DNA of 41,485 nucleotides from an uncultured Gemmiger sp. (lineage in GTDB: Bacteria > Bacillota > Clostridia > Oscillospirales > Ruminococcaceae), in contig CANRLV010000014.1 in NCBI GenBank assembly GCA_947631565.1, positions 1-41,485 on the forward strand, read 5' to 3'. Under the pieces are notes generated by a model. The model ran no database searches and had not been told where the DNA came from. It saw nothing but the letters and a program-made list of their open reading frames with translations. Position 1 is the stretch's first letter; each line of letters begins with the position of its first letter. The translations under genes were made by a program, and so were the position numbers. Shown in pieces: positions 16,574-23,934 of the stretch.

Positions 16574-17506
16574 TCATTCGCTTTGCGGCGGCGCGCCGGC
16601 CTGCCGGGACGGCGGGTCCTGCGGCGCGGGGTTGACGTGCACCATGATGTGCTTGACCTGCGGGAATTCCTGCTCGATGGCGGCGTGCACGCGCTCGGCG
16701 ATGGCATGGGTCTCGCGCAGCGGCATATCACCGTCGGCGGCGATCTCCATGTCGACGTAGATGCGGCTGCCGAACTCCCGCGTGTGCAGCACATCCACAC
16801 CCAGCACACCGGGCTGGGCGGCGGCGCAGCGGCGCAGCGCCGCCTCGGTCGCCTCATCACAGGAATGGTCCACCATCTTGTCGGTGGCATCGCGGAAGAT
16901 ATCATAGGCGGCCTTCAGGATAAACAGGCAGATGACAAGGCTGGCCGCCGGTTCCAGCAGCGTGTAGCCCAGCCGCGCCCCGGCGATGCCGATGAGCGCG
17001 CCGATGGAGGAGAGCGCGTCGCTGCGGTGGTGCCAGGCGTCGGCCAGTAAGGCGCCGGAGTCGATGGCCTTGGCGGTGCGGCGGGTATAGCGGTACATCG
17101 CCTCTTTTACAGCGATGGACACGGCCGCCGCCGCCAGCGCCAGCACCCCCGGCACCGGCACGCCCGCGGCCCCGCCGAACAGCAGCGCCAGCGCCGCGCG
17201 CCCGATGGCAACCCCCGCCAACGCCAGCACGACGGCCAGCAGGACGGCGGCCACGCACTCGAACCGTTCGTGGCCGTAGGGGTGCTCTTCGTCGGCGTCC
17301 TTGGCGGCAAGGTTGACCCCGATGATGACGATGAAGGTGCTGAACACGTCCGACGCCGAGTGCACGGCATCGCTGAGCATGGCGCCGGAATGCGCCAGCA
17401 GCGCCGCCGCCAGCTTGAACACCGTCAGCACCAGGTTGGCGCCGATGCTCACGGCCGAGACGCGCATTGCCGCCGCCCGCCGTTCCTCAGGGGTCGAAAC
17501 CGTCAT
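16574..17506 (-). CDS. cation diffusion facilitator exporter, probably Co2+/Ni2+
   Basis: A 310-residue CDF transporter. Six membrane helices lie in the N-terminal two-thirds. Helix II carries SDAVHSASD (D46, H49, D53), HPYGHER (75-81) lies in the loop after helix III, and helix V carries WHHRSDALSS. The C-terminal cytoplasmic dimer domain ends near 290 with a disordered tail. It exports divalent metal by proton antiport. ATG 17506 has AAAGGCGGTG upstream; longer in-frame starts lie within the regulatory leader. The leader contains a NiCo riboswitch, which points to cobalt or nickel rather than zinc as the physiological signal. Confidence 0.92.
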   Translation of the reverse strand: MTVSTPEERRAAAMRVSAVSIGANLVLTVFKLAAALLAHSGAMLSDAVHSASDVFSTFIVIIGVNLAAKDADEEHPYGHERFECVAAVLLAVVLALAGVAIGRAALALLFGGAAGVPVPGVLALAAAAVSIAVKEAMYRYTRRTAKAIDSGALLADAWHHRSDALSSIGALIGIAGARLGYTLLEPAASLVICLFILKAAYDIFRDATDKMVDHSCDEATEAALRRCAAAQPGVLGVDVLHTREFGSRIYVDMEIAADGDMPLRETHAIAERVHAAIEQEFPQVKHIMVHVNPAPQDPPSRQAGAPPQSE

Positions 17507-17536
17507 ATCTGCACCGCCTTTCGGCAAAAACTGTAT

Positions 17537-17590
17537 AAAAATGCCCACGGGCATTGGTTTTTGCAAATTTGCAAACTTCTGTCCCGTGGG
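17537..17590 (-). terminator. riboswitch-controlled terminator in the exporter leader
   Basis: Minus strand CCCACGGG (17590-17583) can pair with CCCGTGGG (17551-17544), followed by CATTTTT. The 5' arm is part of the aptamer just before its conserved GGGACAG. A metal-bound aptamer would therefore block this terminator and allow transcription. Confidence 0.75.
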
Positions 17591-17645
17591 GGTACCACTG
17601 TCACTGCGTGACCCGGCTCCGGGTCGCCCCGGCCTGTTCAGTTTG
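17572..17645 (-). ncRNA. NiCo (czcD-type) riboswitch aptamer
   Basis: Minus strand. P1 CAAACT (17645-17640) pairs with AGTTTG (17577-17572). Conserved TGAACAGGC follows, then hairpin ACCCGG-AG-CCGGGT, CACGCAG, a short GTGG/CCAC hairpin and the conserved GGGACAG. The order and wording of TGAACAGGC, GACC..GAGC..GGTCA, GCAG and GGGACAG agree with the cobalt/nickel riboswitch as I recall it. It sits directly at the predicted RNA start and in front of a CDF exporter gene, the usual target. In the family metal binding turns expression on. Confidence 0.85.
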
Positions 17646-17650
17646 GGGGT

Positions 17651-17679
17651 ATTGTAGCATATGCCGCCGACCGTGTCAA
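17651..17679 (-). promoter_or_regulatory. promoter of the riboswitch-exporter transcript
   Basis: Minus strand perfect TTGACA (17679-17674), 17-nt spacer, TACAAT (17656-17651). The TGA stop of coaX (17678-17676) lies inside the -35 hexamer. Confidence 0.9.
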
Positions 17680-18452
17680 CGTGCATTTTTCTGCCACAAA
17701 AGCGCAAGGCCCTTGAACAGCAGGTCGGCGTCATACTGCACGGTGCGGCGGCAGCGCGGCAGGATGGCGGGCGCCAGCCCGCCGGTGGCGACAACGGTCA
17801 GCGGCGCGCCGAGCTCCGCCTCGACGCGGTCGGCCAACCCGTCCAGCATGGCCGCCGTGCCGTGGATGGCCCCGCTGCTCAAAGCAGCGGCCGTGTCGGC
17901 GCCAATGACCGGCGCGGCCGCGTCCGGCGCGATGTTGGGCAGCTGCGCCGTCCCGGCATTGAGCGCGCGCAGCCCGGTCTGCACACCGGGCAGGATGATG
18001 CCGCCCAGAAAGCGCTTTTCGGCGTCCACCAGATTGCAGGTGGTGGCGGTGCCCAGGTCCACAGTCAGCAGCGGCAGGGGATAGGCGGCGGCCGCCGCGG
18101 CCGCGTCGGCGATGCGGTCCTGCCCCAGGCGCTCCGGCGCGGGGATGACAAAGGTCAGGCCGGTGTCCAGCGTATGACGGACCAAAAGTGCTTCCCGCCC
18201 GGTCAGGCGGCGGCAGGCGGCGGCGAGTGTCGCGGTCAGGCCCGGCACCACGCTGCATAAGATCACGCCCTCGCACGCGGCGGTGTCAAAGGCCAGCCGG
18301 TCGAGCAGGAACTTGAGCTCGGCGGCGTACTCGTCCGCCGTGCAGCGCGGCCGCGTGACCATGCGCGTGGTGCTGCGCACGGCGGTGTGGCCCGGGCCGT
18401 CCAGCAGCCCGATGCAGATGTTGGTGTTGCCGATGTCCACGGCCAGCAGCAC
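17676..18452 (-). CDS. coaX: type III pantothenate kinase
   Basis: A 258-residue CoaX, the first step of coenzyme A synthesis. It has the ASKHA phosphate motif DIGNTNICIGL at 6-16, the central DLGTATTCNLVDAE and GGIILPGVQ, and ATGGLAP near the C-terminus. The family needs a monovalent cation and is not inhibited by CoA. The start is a GTG at 18452, preceded by AAAAAGGGGG about 10 bases upstream. A promoter with its -10 at 18494-18489 excludes the longer frame that begins at 18548. It is divergent from coaBC, the later step of the same pathway, and no terminator separates it from the exporter promoter. Confidence 0.93.
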   Translation of the reverse strand: MLLAVDIGNTNICIGLLDGPGHTAVRSTTRMVTRPRCTADEYAAELKFLLDRLAFDTAACEGVILCSVVPGLTATLAAACRRLTGREALLVRHTLDTGLTFVIPAPERLGQDRIADAAAAAAAYPLPLLTVDLGTATTCNLVDAEKRFLGGIILPGVQTGLRALNAGTAQLPNIAPDAAAPVIGADTAAALSSGAIHGTAAMLDGLADRVEAELGAPLTVVATGGLAPAILPRCRRTVQYDADLLFKGLALLWQKNAR

Positions 18453-18488
18453 GCGCGCCGCCCCCTTTTTGCAGAATATCGTGCCCCT

Positions 18489-18517
18489 ATTATACCGGGC
18501 GGCGGGGGATTTTGCAA
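18489..18517 (-). promoter_or_regulatory. promoter of coaX
   Basis: Minus strand TTGCAA (18517-18512), 17-nt spacer, perfect TATAAT (18494-18489). Confidence 0.88.
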
Positions 18518-18552
18518 TACGGCGGGCGGCAGTGGATTTTTTGCGCAAGGTA

Positions 18553-18561
18553 TGCTATACT
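18553..18561 (+). promoter_or_regulatory. extended -10 promoter of coaBC
   Basis: TGC-TATACT (18553-18561) with a poor -35 (TGGATT at 18533-18538, 17-nt spacer). It lies back to back with the coaX promoter, about 16 bp between their -35 boxes. Confidence 0.65.
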
Positions 18562-18596
18562 GGAGACAAGCTTCTGACCAAAGGAGGGCACACAGG

Positions 18597-19796
18597 ATGA
18601 CGCTGCAGGGCAAGACCGTGGTGCTGGGCGTGACGGGGGGCATCGCCGCCTACAAGATGCCGAACGTCGCCCACGCGCTCAAAAAGCTGGGCGCCGACGT
18701 TCATGTGGTGATGACCAAAAACGCAGCACAGTTCATCACGCCGCTGGTGTTCGAGACGCTGACGAACAACCGCTGCGTCGTCGATATGTTCGAGAGGGAT
18801 TTCCAGTATGACGTCGCGCACGTCTCGCTGGCGCAGGCGGCCGACGTGCTGCTCATCGCGCCCGCCACCGCCAATGTGCTGGCCAAGCTGGCGCACGGCA
18901 TTGCCGACGATATGCTCACCACCGTTACCCTGGCCGCTACAGCCCCTAAGCTCGTGGCCCCGGCCATGAACACCCAGATGCTGCAAAACGCCGTCACGCA
19001 GGACAACCTTGCCATCCTGCGCGGGTACGGCTTCACCGTCATCCCCCCGGCGTCGGGCACGTTGGCCTGCGGCGATGCCGGCGCGGGGCGTTTGCCGGAC
19101 GAGGGGCTGCTCGTCGACTATGTGCTGCGCGCCGTCGCCTGTGACCAGGACCTGCGCGGGCGCAAGATCGTCGTCACCGCCGGCGCCACCGAGGAGCCGC
19201 TGGACCCCGTGCGGGTGCTGACCAACCGTTCCACCGGCAAGATGGGCTACGCCATCGCCCGCGCCTGCATGCTGCGTGGGGCCGACGTCACGCTGCTGGC
19301 GGCGCAGAACATCACGCTGCCGCCGGTGCCGTTTGTAAAGACAGTAAACTTTACATCGGCCGCCAGCCTGTTTCTGGCCGTCAAGGAGCACGCAATGAAC
19401 GCCGACGCGCTCATCATGGCGGCCGCCGTGGCCGACTACCGCCCGGCCGCCGTGGCCCCCAACAAGCTCAAGAAGCAGGACGGCGCGCTGACGCTGGCGC
19501 TCGAACGCACCGAGGACATCCTCGAATGGGTGGGCAGTCACAAGCCGGCCGACCTGTTCGTCTGCGGCTTCTCGATGGAGACCGAGAACCTGCTGGAAAA
19601 CTCCACCGCCAAGCTGCGGCGCAAAAACCTCGACATGGTCGTCGCCAATGACCTGGGCACGCCCGGTGCGGGCTTCGGCGTCGACACCAACGTCGTCACC
19701 CTCATCACGCCGGCCGGCAGCGAGGCGCTGCCTTTGCAGAGCAAGGACGATGTCGCCCACGTCATCGCCGACCGCATCGCCGCCGCGCTGCGGTAA
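18597..19796 (+). CDS. coaBC: bifunctional phosphopantothenoylcysteine decarboxylase/synthase
   Basis: A 399-residue Dfp. The N-terminal FMN-dependent CoaC half (1-180) has GGIAAYK, the PAMN motif and the flap SGTLACGDAGAGRLP with the catalytic Cys. The C-terminal CoaB half (about 185-399) has TAGATEEPLDPVRVLTNRSTG and AAAVADYRP with a following KLKK. It adds cysteine to 4'-phosphopantothenate and decarboxylates the product. AAAGGAGGG lies 9 bases before ATG 18597. The stop is followed at once by GGAGG of the acyltransferase gene, so the two are probably co-transcribed. Confidence 0.96.
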   Translation: MTLQGKTVVLGVTGGIAAYKMPNVAHALKKLGADVHVVMTKNAAQFITPLVFETLTNNRCVVDMFERDFQYDVAHVSLAQAADVLLIAPATANVLAKLAHGIADDMLTTVTLAATAPKLVAPAMNTQMLQNAVTQDNLAILRGYGFTVIPPASGTLACGDAGAGRLPDEGLLVDYVLRAVACDQDLRGRKIVVTAGATEEPLDPVRVLTNRSTGKMGYAIARACMLRGADVTLLAAQNITLPPVPFVKTVNFTSAASLFLAVKEHAMNADALIMAAAVADYRPAAVAPNKLKKQDGALTLALERTEDILEWVGSHKPADLFVCGFSMETENLLENSTAKLRRKNLDMVVANDLGTPGAGFGVDTNVVTLITPAGSEALPLQSKDDVAHVIADRIAAALR

Positions 19797-19810
19797 GGAG
19801 GTAAATCGTT

Positions 19811-20795
19811 ATGATGAAAAAACGCTATGCGAATATCGAACTGCTGAGGATACTTGGCTGTATAGCAGTCATAACCCACCACCTGGTGCAGCAGGGCGCT
19901 GAACGTTTCGGGGGGGGGTTACACGGGATATTATTGGATCAACGGCACCCGGTTTGCCGTGCCGTGCTTTTTGATGATCACCGGCTGGATATGGCTGGAT
20001 GAAAACAAAACATTCAACACTGCGAAATGCTTAAAAAAAGTTTTGATCCCGTTGTTTTCTTTCGGATATGTCTACGCCTTGATGGAGCTTGTGTATGCGG
20101 AAAGGAAAGTAACCCTGCCGATCCTGTTCAAAGCGTTTGGGAACATCCTCTCCGACAAGCTTTGGACCCATATGTGGTATTTGTATATGCTGGCAGGGAT
20201 TTACCTTGTTATACCGGCGTTGAAGCTGCTGCTCAGGAATCTCGATGACAAGCAGCAGCAATATCTGTTGGCTGTATTGACCGTTTTTACGATCCTGTTC
20301 CCGACCCTGCGAATCATGACCGGATTTGAGGTCGGTTTTTATCTGCCGGTCCAGACACCGTATCTTTTGTATCTTCTGTTGGGTCATTATCTGGCAAAAC
20401 GGCCGATCCCTGTAAAGTACGCGGCGGTCAATTTACTTTGTGCCCATATGTTCCTTTTCCTTTCTGTCTTTATTCTGGACGGCGATTTGGGGTATGCCCA
20501 TTTCGCGATATTGTGGATGAGCGGCGCATATTTTATCCTCGCGGTGTCCCTGCAGCCTGCCTGTGAAAAAATCGACGGGGCGGTACTGTCCTACATCGGC
20601 AGAAAAACGTTTGGGATATACATTTTGCACGCGCTGTTTATCAATGTGATATACAAGGTCGTAAAGTTTGACCCGTTCGTGCTGCCAAATGGGGCAAATT
20701 GGCTGCTGTTGACAGCCGGCGTGTTCATTCTTTCCTTTCTGACGACAGTCATCATCCAAAAAATACCGATCATCAACAAAATATTCTGCATTTGA
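19811..20795 (+). pseudogene. acyltransferase 3 family membrane protein, interrupted by a frameshift in a G9 tract
   Basis: The frame starts at ATG 19811 (MMKKRYANIELLRILGCIAV, the usual R..H-type first helix). It shifts at nine G (19910-19918) and would stop at 20001. Removing one G restores FGGGYTGYYWINGTRFAVP and the frame to 20795, giving about 327 residues and ten membrane helices, normal for acyltransferase 3 proteins that O-acetylate glycans or lipids. The second part alone could start weakly at GTG 19959. Codon choice is clearly more AT-rich than in its neighbours, which suggests horizontal transfer. It follows coaBC with a good GGAGG. It is either a phase-variable gene, a pseudogene or a sequencing error. 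Confidence 0.85.
19910..19918 (+). repeat. G9 homopolymer at the frameshift
   Basis: Nine consecutive G inside the acyltransferase gene. Eight would keep the reading frame. Poly-G tracts of this length are common slippage sites in phase-variable surface-modification genes. Confidence 0.9.
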
Positions 20796-20817
20796 GCCAC
20801 GGCCGGAATAGCGCTCG

Positions 20818-20870
20818 GCCCCCTTTGCATAGGATGCTTTGCAAAAGCAACATAGGCAAGGGGGCTTTTT
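20818..20870 (+). terminator. terminator-like hairpin ending at the asnB start codon
   Basis: Outer stem GCCCCCTT (20818-20825) with AAGGGGGC (20858-20865), inner hairpin GCTTT/AAAGC, then TTTTT directly followed by the asnB ATG at 20871. The 3' arm AAGGGGG is also the only ribosome-site-like sequence for asnB. Confidence 0.75.
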
Positions 20871-22721
20871 ATGTGCGGCATCGCGGGCCAGGTGGGGCAG
20901 GACCCCCGCCAAAACGCCGAGCAGTATAAGATCTACTGCGCCATGCAGCAGTCGCTTTCGCGCCGGGGGCCGGACCAGCGCGGTATGTACATCGAGGGAC
21001 CGGCGGCGCTCATCCACGCGCGGCTGGCCGTCGTGGACCTGGACGGCGGGCGCCAGCCCATGCAGTATGAGCAGGGCGGCGAGTGCTATGTGCTCGTGTA
21101 TAACGGCGAAGTGTACAACACGCCGGAGCTGCGCGCCGAGCTCTGCGCACTGGGGCACACGTTCCAGGGCCATTCCGACACCGAGGTGCTGCTCCACGCC
21201 TATGCCGAGTGGGGCGAGGATTGCCTTGCCAGGCTCAACGGCATTTTTGCCTTTGCGGTCTGGCAAAAGCGGGCCGGGCGGCTGTTCCTGGCCCGCGACC
21301 GCTGCGGCGTCAAGCCGCTGTTTTACGCGCTGCGCGGCGGCACGCTGATCTTTGGCTCCGAGCTCAAGACGCTGCTCTGCCATCCGCTGGTGCCGCCCCG
21401 CGTCGACGCTGCGGGCCTTGCCGAGGTGCTGCTGCTGGGTCCGGGGCGCACACCGGGCTGCGGCGTGTTTTCGGGCGTGCGGGAGCTGCGCCCCGGCGAG
21501 TGCGCGGTGTTCAGCAGCGCCGACGGCACGCTGCAAACGCGCCTTTACTGGCAGCTCGTTGACCACGAGCACCCGGACGATTTTGCCGCCACGGTCCGGC
21601 GCGTGCGGGAGCTCGTGCTCGACGCCATCGAACGGCAGCTCGTCTCCGATGTGCCGGTGGCGACGTTTTTGTCCGGCGGGCTGGATTCCAGCATCATCTC
21701 GGCCGTGGCCAGCGAGGTGTTCAAAAAGCAGGGCAGGCCGCTGCACACCTTCTCGGTCGGGTACCGGGACAACAAGCAGTATTTCCACGCCACCAAATTC
21801 CAGCCCAGCCCCGACGCGCCCTACATCCGCAGGATGAACGCCGCGCTCACGGCCCGCCACCACTGGATCACCCTGGATACCGCCGACCTGGTGCCGGCGC
21901 TGTACGCGGCCACCGAGGCCCGCGACCTGCCCGGCATGGCGGACGTCGACGCCTCGCTGCTGGCTTTCTGTGAGCACATCAAGCCCCACGCCACGGTGGC
22001 GCTTTCCGGCGAGTGCGCGGACGAGATCTTCGGCGGCTACCCGTGGTACCGCGATAAGACCGTCCGGGAGCGCTACGGCTTCCCGTGGGCACAGTCGACA
22101 GCCTACCGCGCAAGCTTTCTGCGCCCCGGCGTGCTGGGGGACATCGACCCCGCCGCCTTTGTTGACGAGCGCTACCAACAGACCCTGGCCGAGACCTCGG
22201 TGCGCGAGGGCCTCTCGGCCGACGAGCGCCGGATGCGCCAGATGGTCAACCTCAACTTCCGCTGGTTCATGCAGACGCTGCTCGACCGCAAGGACCGTAT
22301 GAGTATGTGGCATTCGCTGGAGGTGCGCGTTCCTTTCTGCGACCACCGCATCGCCGAGTACCTGTACAGCACCCCGTGGGAGTTCAAGGACCATGAAGGC
22401 CGCGAGAAGGGCCTGCTGCGCGAGGCGATGCGCGGCGTATTGCCGGATGAGGTGCTCTGGCGCAAAAAGAGCCCCTACCCCAAGACCTGGCACCCGGCCT
22501 ATCTCGCCGCGGTCAGCGAACGGCTGCGCGCCGTCATCGCCGACCCGGCGGCGCCGCTGCTGCGCCTCTTGCAAAAGCAAAAGCTGGAGGCGCTGCTCGC
22601 CGGCGACGACGGCCGCGACGGTACACCCTGGTACGGCCAGCTGATGACCCGCCCCCAGACCATCGCCTGGTTCCTGCAGCTCGACCACTGGCTGCGGCAC
22701 TACAGGGTGGAGCTTGTGTAG
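20871..22721 (+). CDS. asnB: asparagine synthase (glutamine-hydrolysing)
   Basis: A 616-residue AsnB that makes asparagine from aspartate, glutamine and ATP. The N-terminal glutaminase begins MCGIAG, with Cys2 as nucleophile after Met removal, and includes RRGPD and YNGEVYN. The C-terminal synthetase has the PP-loop LSGGLDSS near 267-274 and ALSGECADEIFGGYPWY. The required Cys2 fixes the start at 20871, although the ATG sits right behind a terminator-like hairpin. No clear promoter was seen between the acyltransferase stop and this gene. Expression may depend on read-through or on unfolding of that hairpin. Confidence 0.96.
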   Translation: MCGIAGQVGQDPRQNAEQYKIYCAMQQSLSRRGPDQRGMYIEGPAALIHARLAVVDLDGGRQPMQYEQGGECYVLVYNGEVYNTPELRAELCALGHTFQGHSDTEVLLHAYAEWGEDCLARLNGIFAFAVWQKRAGRLFLARDRCGVKPLFYALRGGTLIFGSELKTLLCHPLVPPRVDAAGLAEVLLLGPGRTPGCGVFSGVRELRPGECAVFSSADGTLQTRLYWQLVDHEHPDDFAATVRRVRELVLDAIERQLVSDVPVATFLSGGLDSSIISAVASEVFKKQGRPLHTFSVGYRDNKQYFHATKFQPSPDAPYIRRMNAALTARHHWITLDTADLVPALYAATEARDLPGMADVDASLLAFCEHIKPHATVALSGECADEIFGGYPWYRDKTVRERYGFPWAQSTAYRASFLRPGVLGDIDPAAFVDERYQQTLAETSVREGLSADERRMRQMVNLNFRWFMQTLLDRKDRMSMWHSLEVRVPFCDHRIAEYLYSTPWEFKDHEGREKGLLREAMRGVLPDEVLWRKKSPYPKTWHPAYLAAVSERLRAVIADPAAPLLRLLQKQKLEALLAGDDGRDGTPWYGQLMTRPQTIAWFLQLDHWLRHYRVELV

Positions 22722-22747
22722 TTTTCACACATCTTTACCAAAATTTT

Positions 22748-22776
22748 TTGTTTTTATCACAAACCCCTGCTATAAT
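22748..22776 (+). promoter_or_regulatory. promoter of the ABC exporter operon
   Basis: TTGTTT (22748-22753), 17-nt spacer, perfect TATAAT (22771-22776). RNA would begin near 22783, inside the 5' arm of the leader hairpin. Confidence 0.85.
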
Positions 22777-22780
22777 ACCC

Positions 22781-22817
22781 TTTGGGCCGCCCCCTGTCTG
22801 GCGGGCGGCGGCCCAAA
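22781..22817 (+). promoter_or_regulatory. perfect 11-bp hairpin at the 5' end of the ABC operon leader
   Basis: TTTGGGCCGCC (22781-22791) is the exact complement of GGCGGCCCAAA (22807-22817), followed by GGGGCATTTTG. It may stabilise the mRNA 5' end, attenuate it, or serve as the asnB terminator; the T-run is poor. Confidence 0.5.
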
Positions 22818-22851
22818 GGGGCATTTTGTTACAGAAAGGGAGCGCGCGTCC

Positions 22852-23931
22852 TTGCTTGAAGTCGAACACCTGTCCAAGTGCTACGGCGGCCGTCTGGCGG
22901 TGGAGGACCTTTCCTTCACCGCCGCCGACGGCTGCGTGTACGGCCTTTTGGGGCCCAACGGCGCCGGCAAATCCACCACGATGAACATCATCACGGGCTA
23001 TCTGTCGCCCACGGCGGGCGCCGTGCGGGTGGACGGGCACGATATCCTGGCCGAGCCCAGGGCCGCCAAGGCCGCGCTCGGCTACCTACCCGAGCAGCCG
23101 CCGCTTTATAACGACATGACGGTGGGGGAGTACCTCTCCTTTGCAGCGGCGCTCAAGGGCATACGCCCCAGGGCCGCCCGTGCCGCCGAGGTGCGCAGGC
23201 AGGCGCAGCGCACCGGCGTCTGGGAGCTCGAGCACCGGCTGCTGCGAAACCTTTCCAAGGGCTACCGCCAACGCGTGGGGCTGGCCGCCGCGCTGCTCGG
23301 CGAGCCGCCGGTGCTGATTCTGGACGAGCCGACGGTCGGGCTGGACCCGGCCCAGGTCATCGAGGTGCGCGAGCTGGTCCGGGAGCTCGGCAAGAGCCAC
23401 ACCGTCATCCTCTCCAGCCATATCCTGAGCGAGGTGCAGGCCGTGTGCGACCGCGTGCTCATCCTCTCGCACGGGCGGCTGGCCGCCGAGGGCACGCCGG
23501 CCGAGCTCTCGGCGCGGCTGGCCGGGGGCAGCGTGCTCGCGGTCACCGCGCAGGGCGACGAGGCGGCCGTGCTTGCCGCCGCGCAAAGCGTGCCGGGCCT
23601 CGGCGCGGTCACCGTCACCGCCGCGCAGGACGACGAGGTCAGCTTTACCGCCGCCGTGCTGCCCGACGCACCAGCGGGAGACCCGCGCGCCGCGCTCTCG
23701 GCTGCATTGGCCGCCGCCGGCTGCCCGGTCCTGAGCCTGACGCGCGAGGACCTGAGCCTGGAGGATATCTTCTTACAGCTGACCGGGGAGGACCCGGCCG
23801 CCGCGGTGCCGGATGCGGCGGCGGAGCCGGACGCACCGGAAATCCCGGCGCCTCCGGCGGATCTGCCCGCGCCGGAAACGGAGCCCGAGCCGGCTGCTCC
23901 GGCGCCCAACGAAACGGAACAGGAGGGGTGA
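22852..23931 (+). CDS. ABC transporter ATP-binding protein, GldA-like
   Basis: A 359-residue ATPase. Walker A GPNGAGKST is at 34-42, the signature LSKGYRQRV at 134-142, Walker B VLILDEP at 154-160 and the H-loop in SSHIL. A Pro/Glu/Ala-rich tail of about 50 residues (from GEDPAAAVPD) is extra to the family. The preferred start is TTG at 22852 (MLEVEHLSKCYGG), with AAAGGGAG 9 bases upstream. A longer in-frame start at 22714 lies before the promoter and is excluded. First gene of a four-gene operon with a permease, a GldG-like protein and a DUF4340 fusion, the standard layout of Gld-type exporters. Confidence 0.92.
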   Translation: MLEVEHLSKCYGGRLAVEDLSFTAADGCVYGLLGPNGAGKSTTMNIITGYLSPTAGAVRVDGHDILAEPRAAKAALGYLPEQPPLYNDMTVGEYLSFAAALKGIRPRAARAAEVRRQAQRTGVWELEHRLLRNLSKGYRQRVGLAAALLGEPPVLILDEPTVGLDPAQVIEVRELVRELGKSHTVILSSHILSEVQAVCDRVLILSHGRLAAEGTPAELSARLAGGSVLAVTAQGDEAAVLAAAQSVPGLGAVTVTAAQDDEVSFTAAVLPDAPAGDPRAALSAALAAAGCPVLSLTREDLSLEDIFLQLTGEDPAAAVPDAAAEPDAPEIPAPPADLPAPETEPEPAAPAPNETEQEG

Positions 23932-23934
23932 GGG

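Noticed and set aside
20433-22700. Very long open frame on the minus strand across asnB (over 700 codons), and similar ones over rpoB and the hydrogenase operon (about 39150-41270 minus; 14610-16487 plus)
   Set aside because: They mirror GC-rich codon structure of real genes on the other strand, have no ribosome sites and no recognisable domains.
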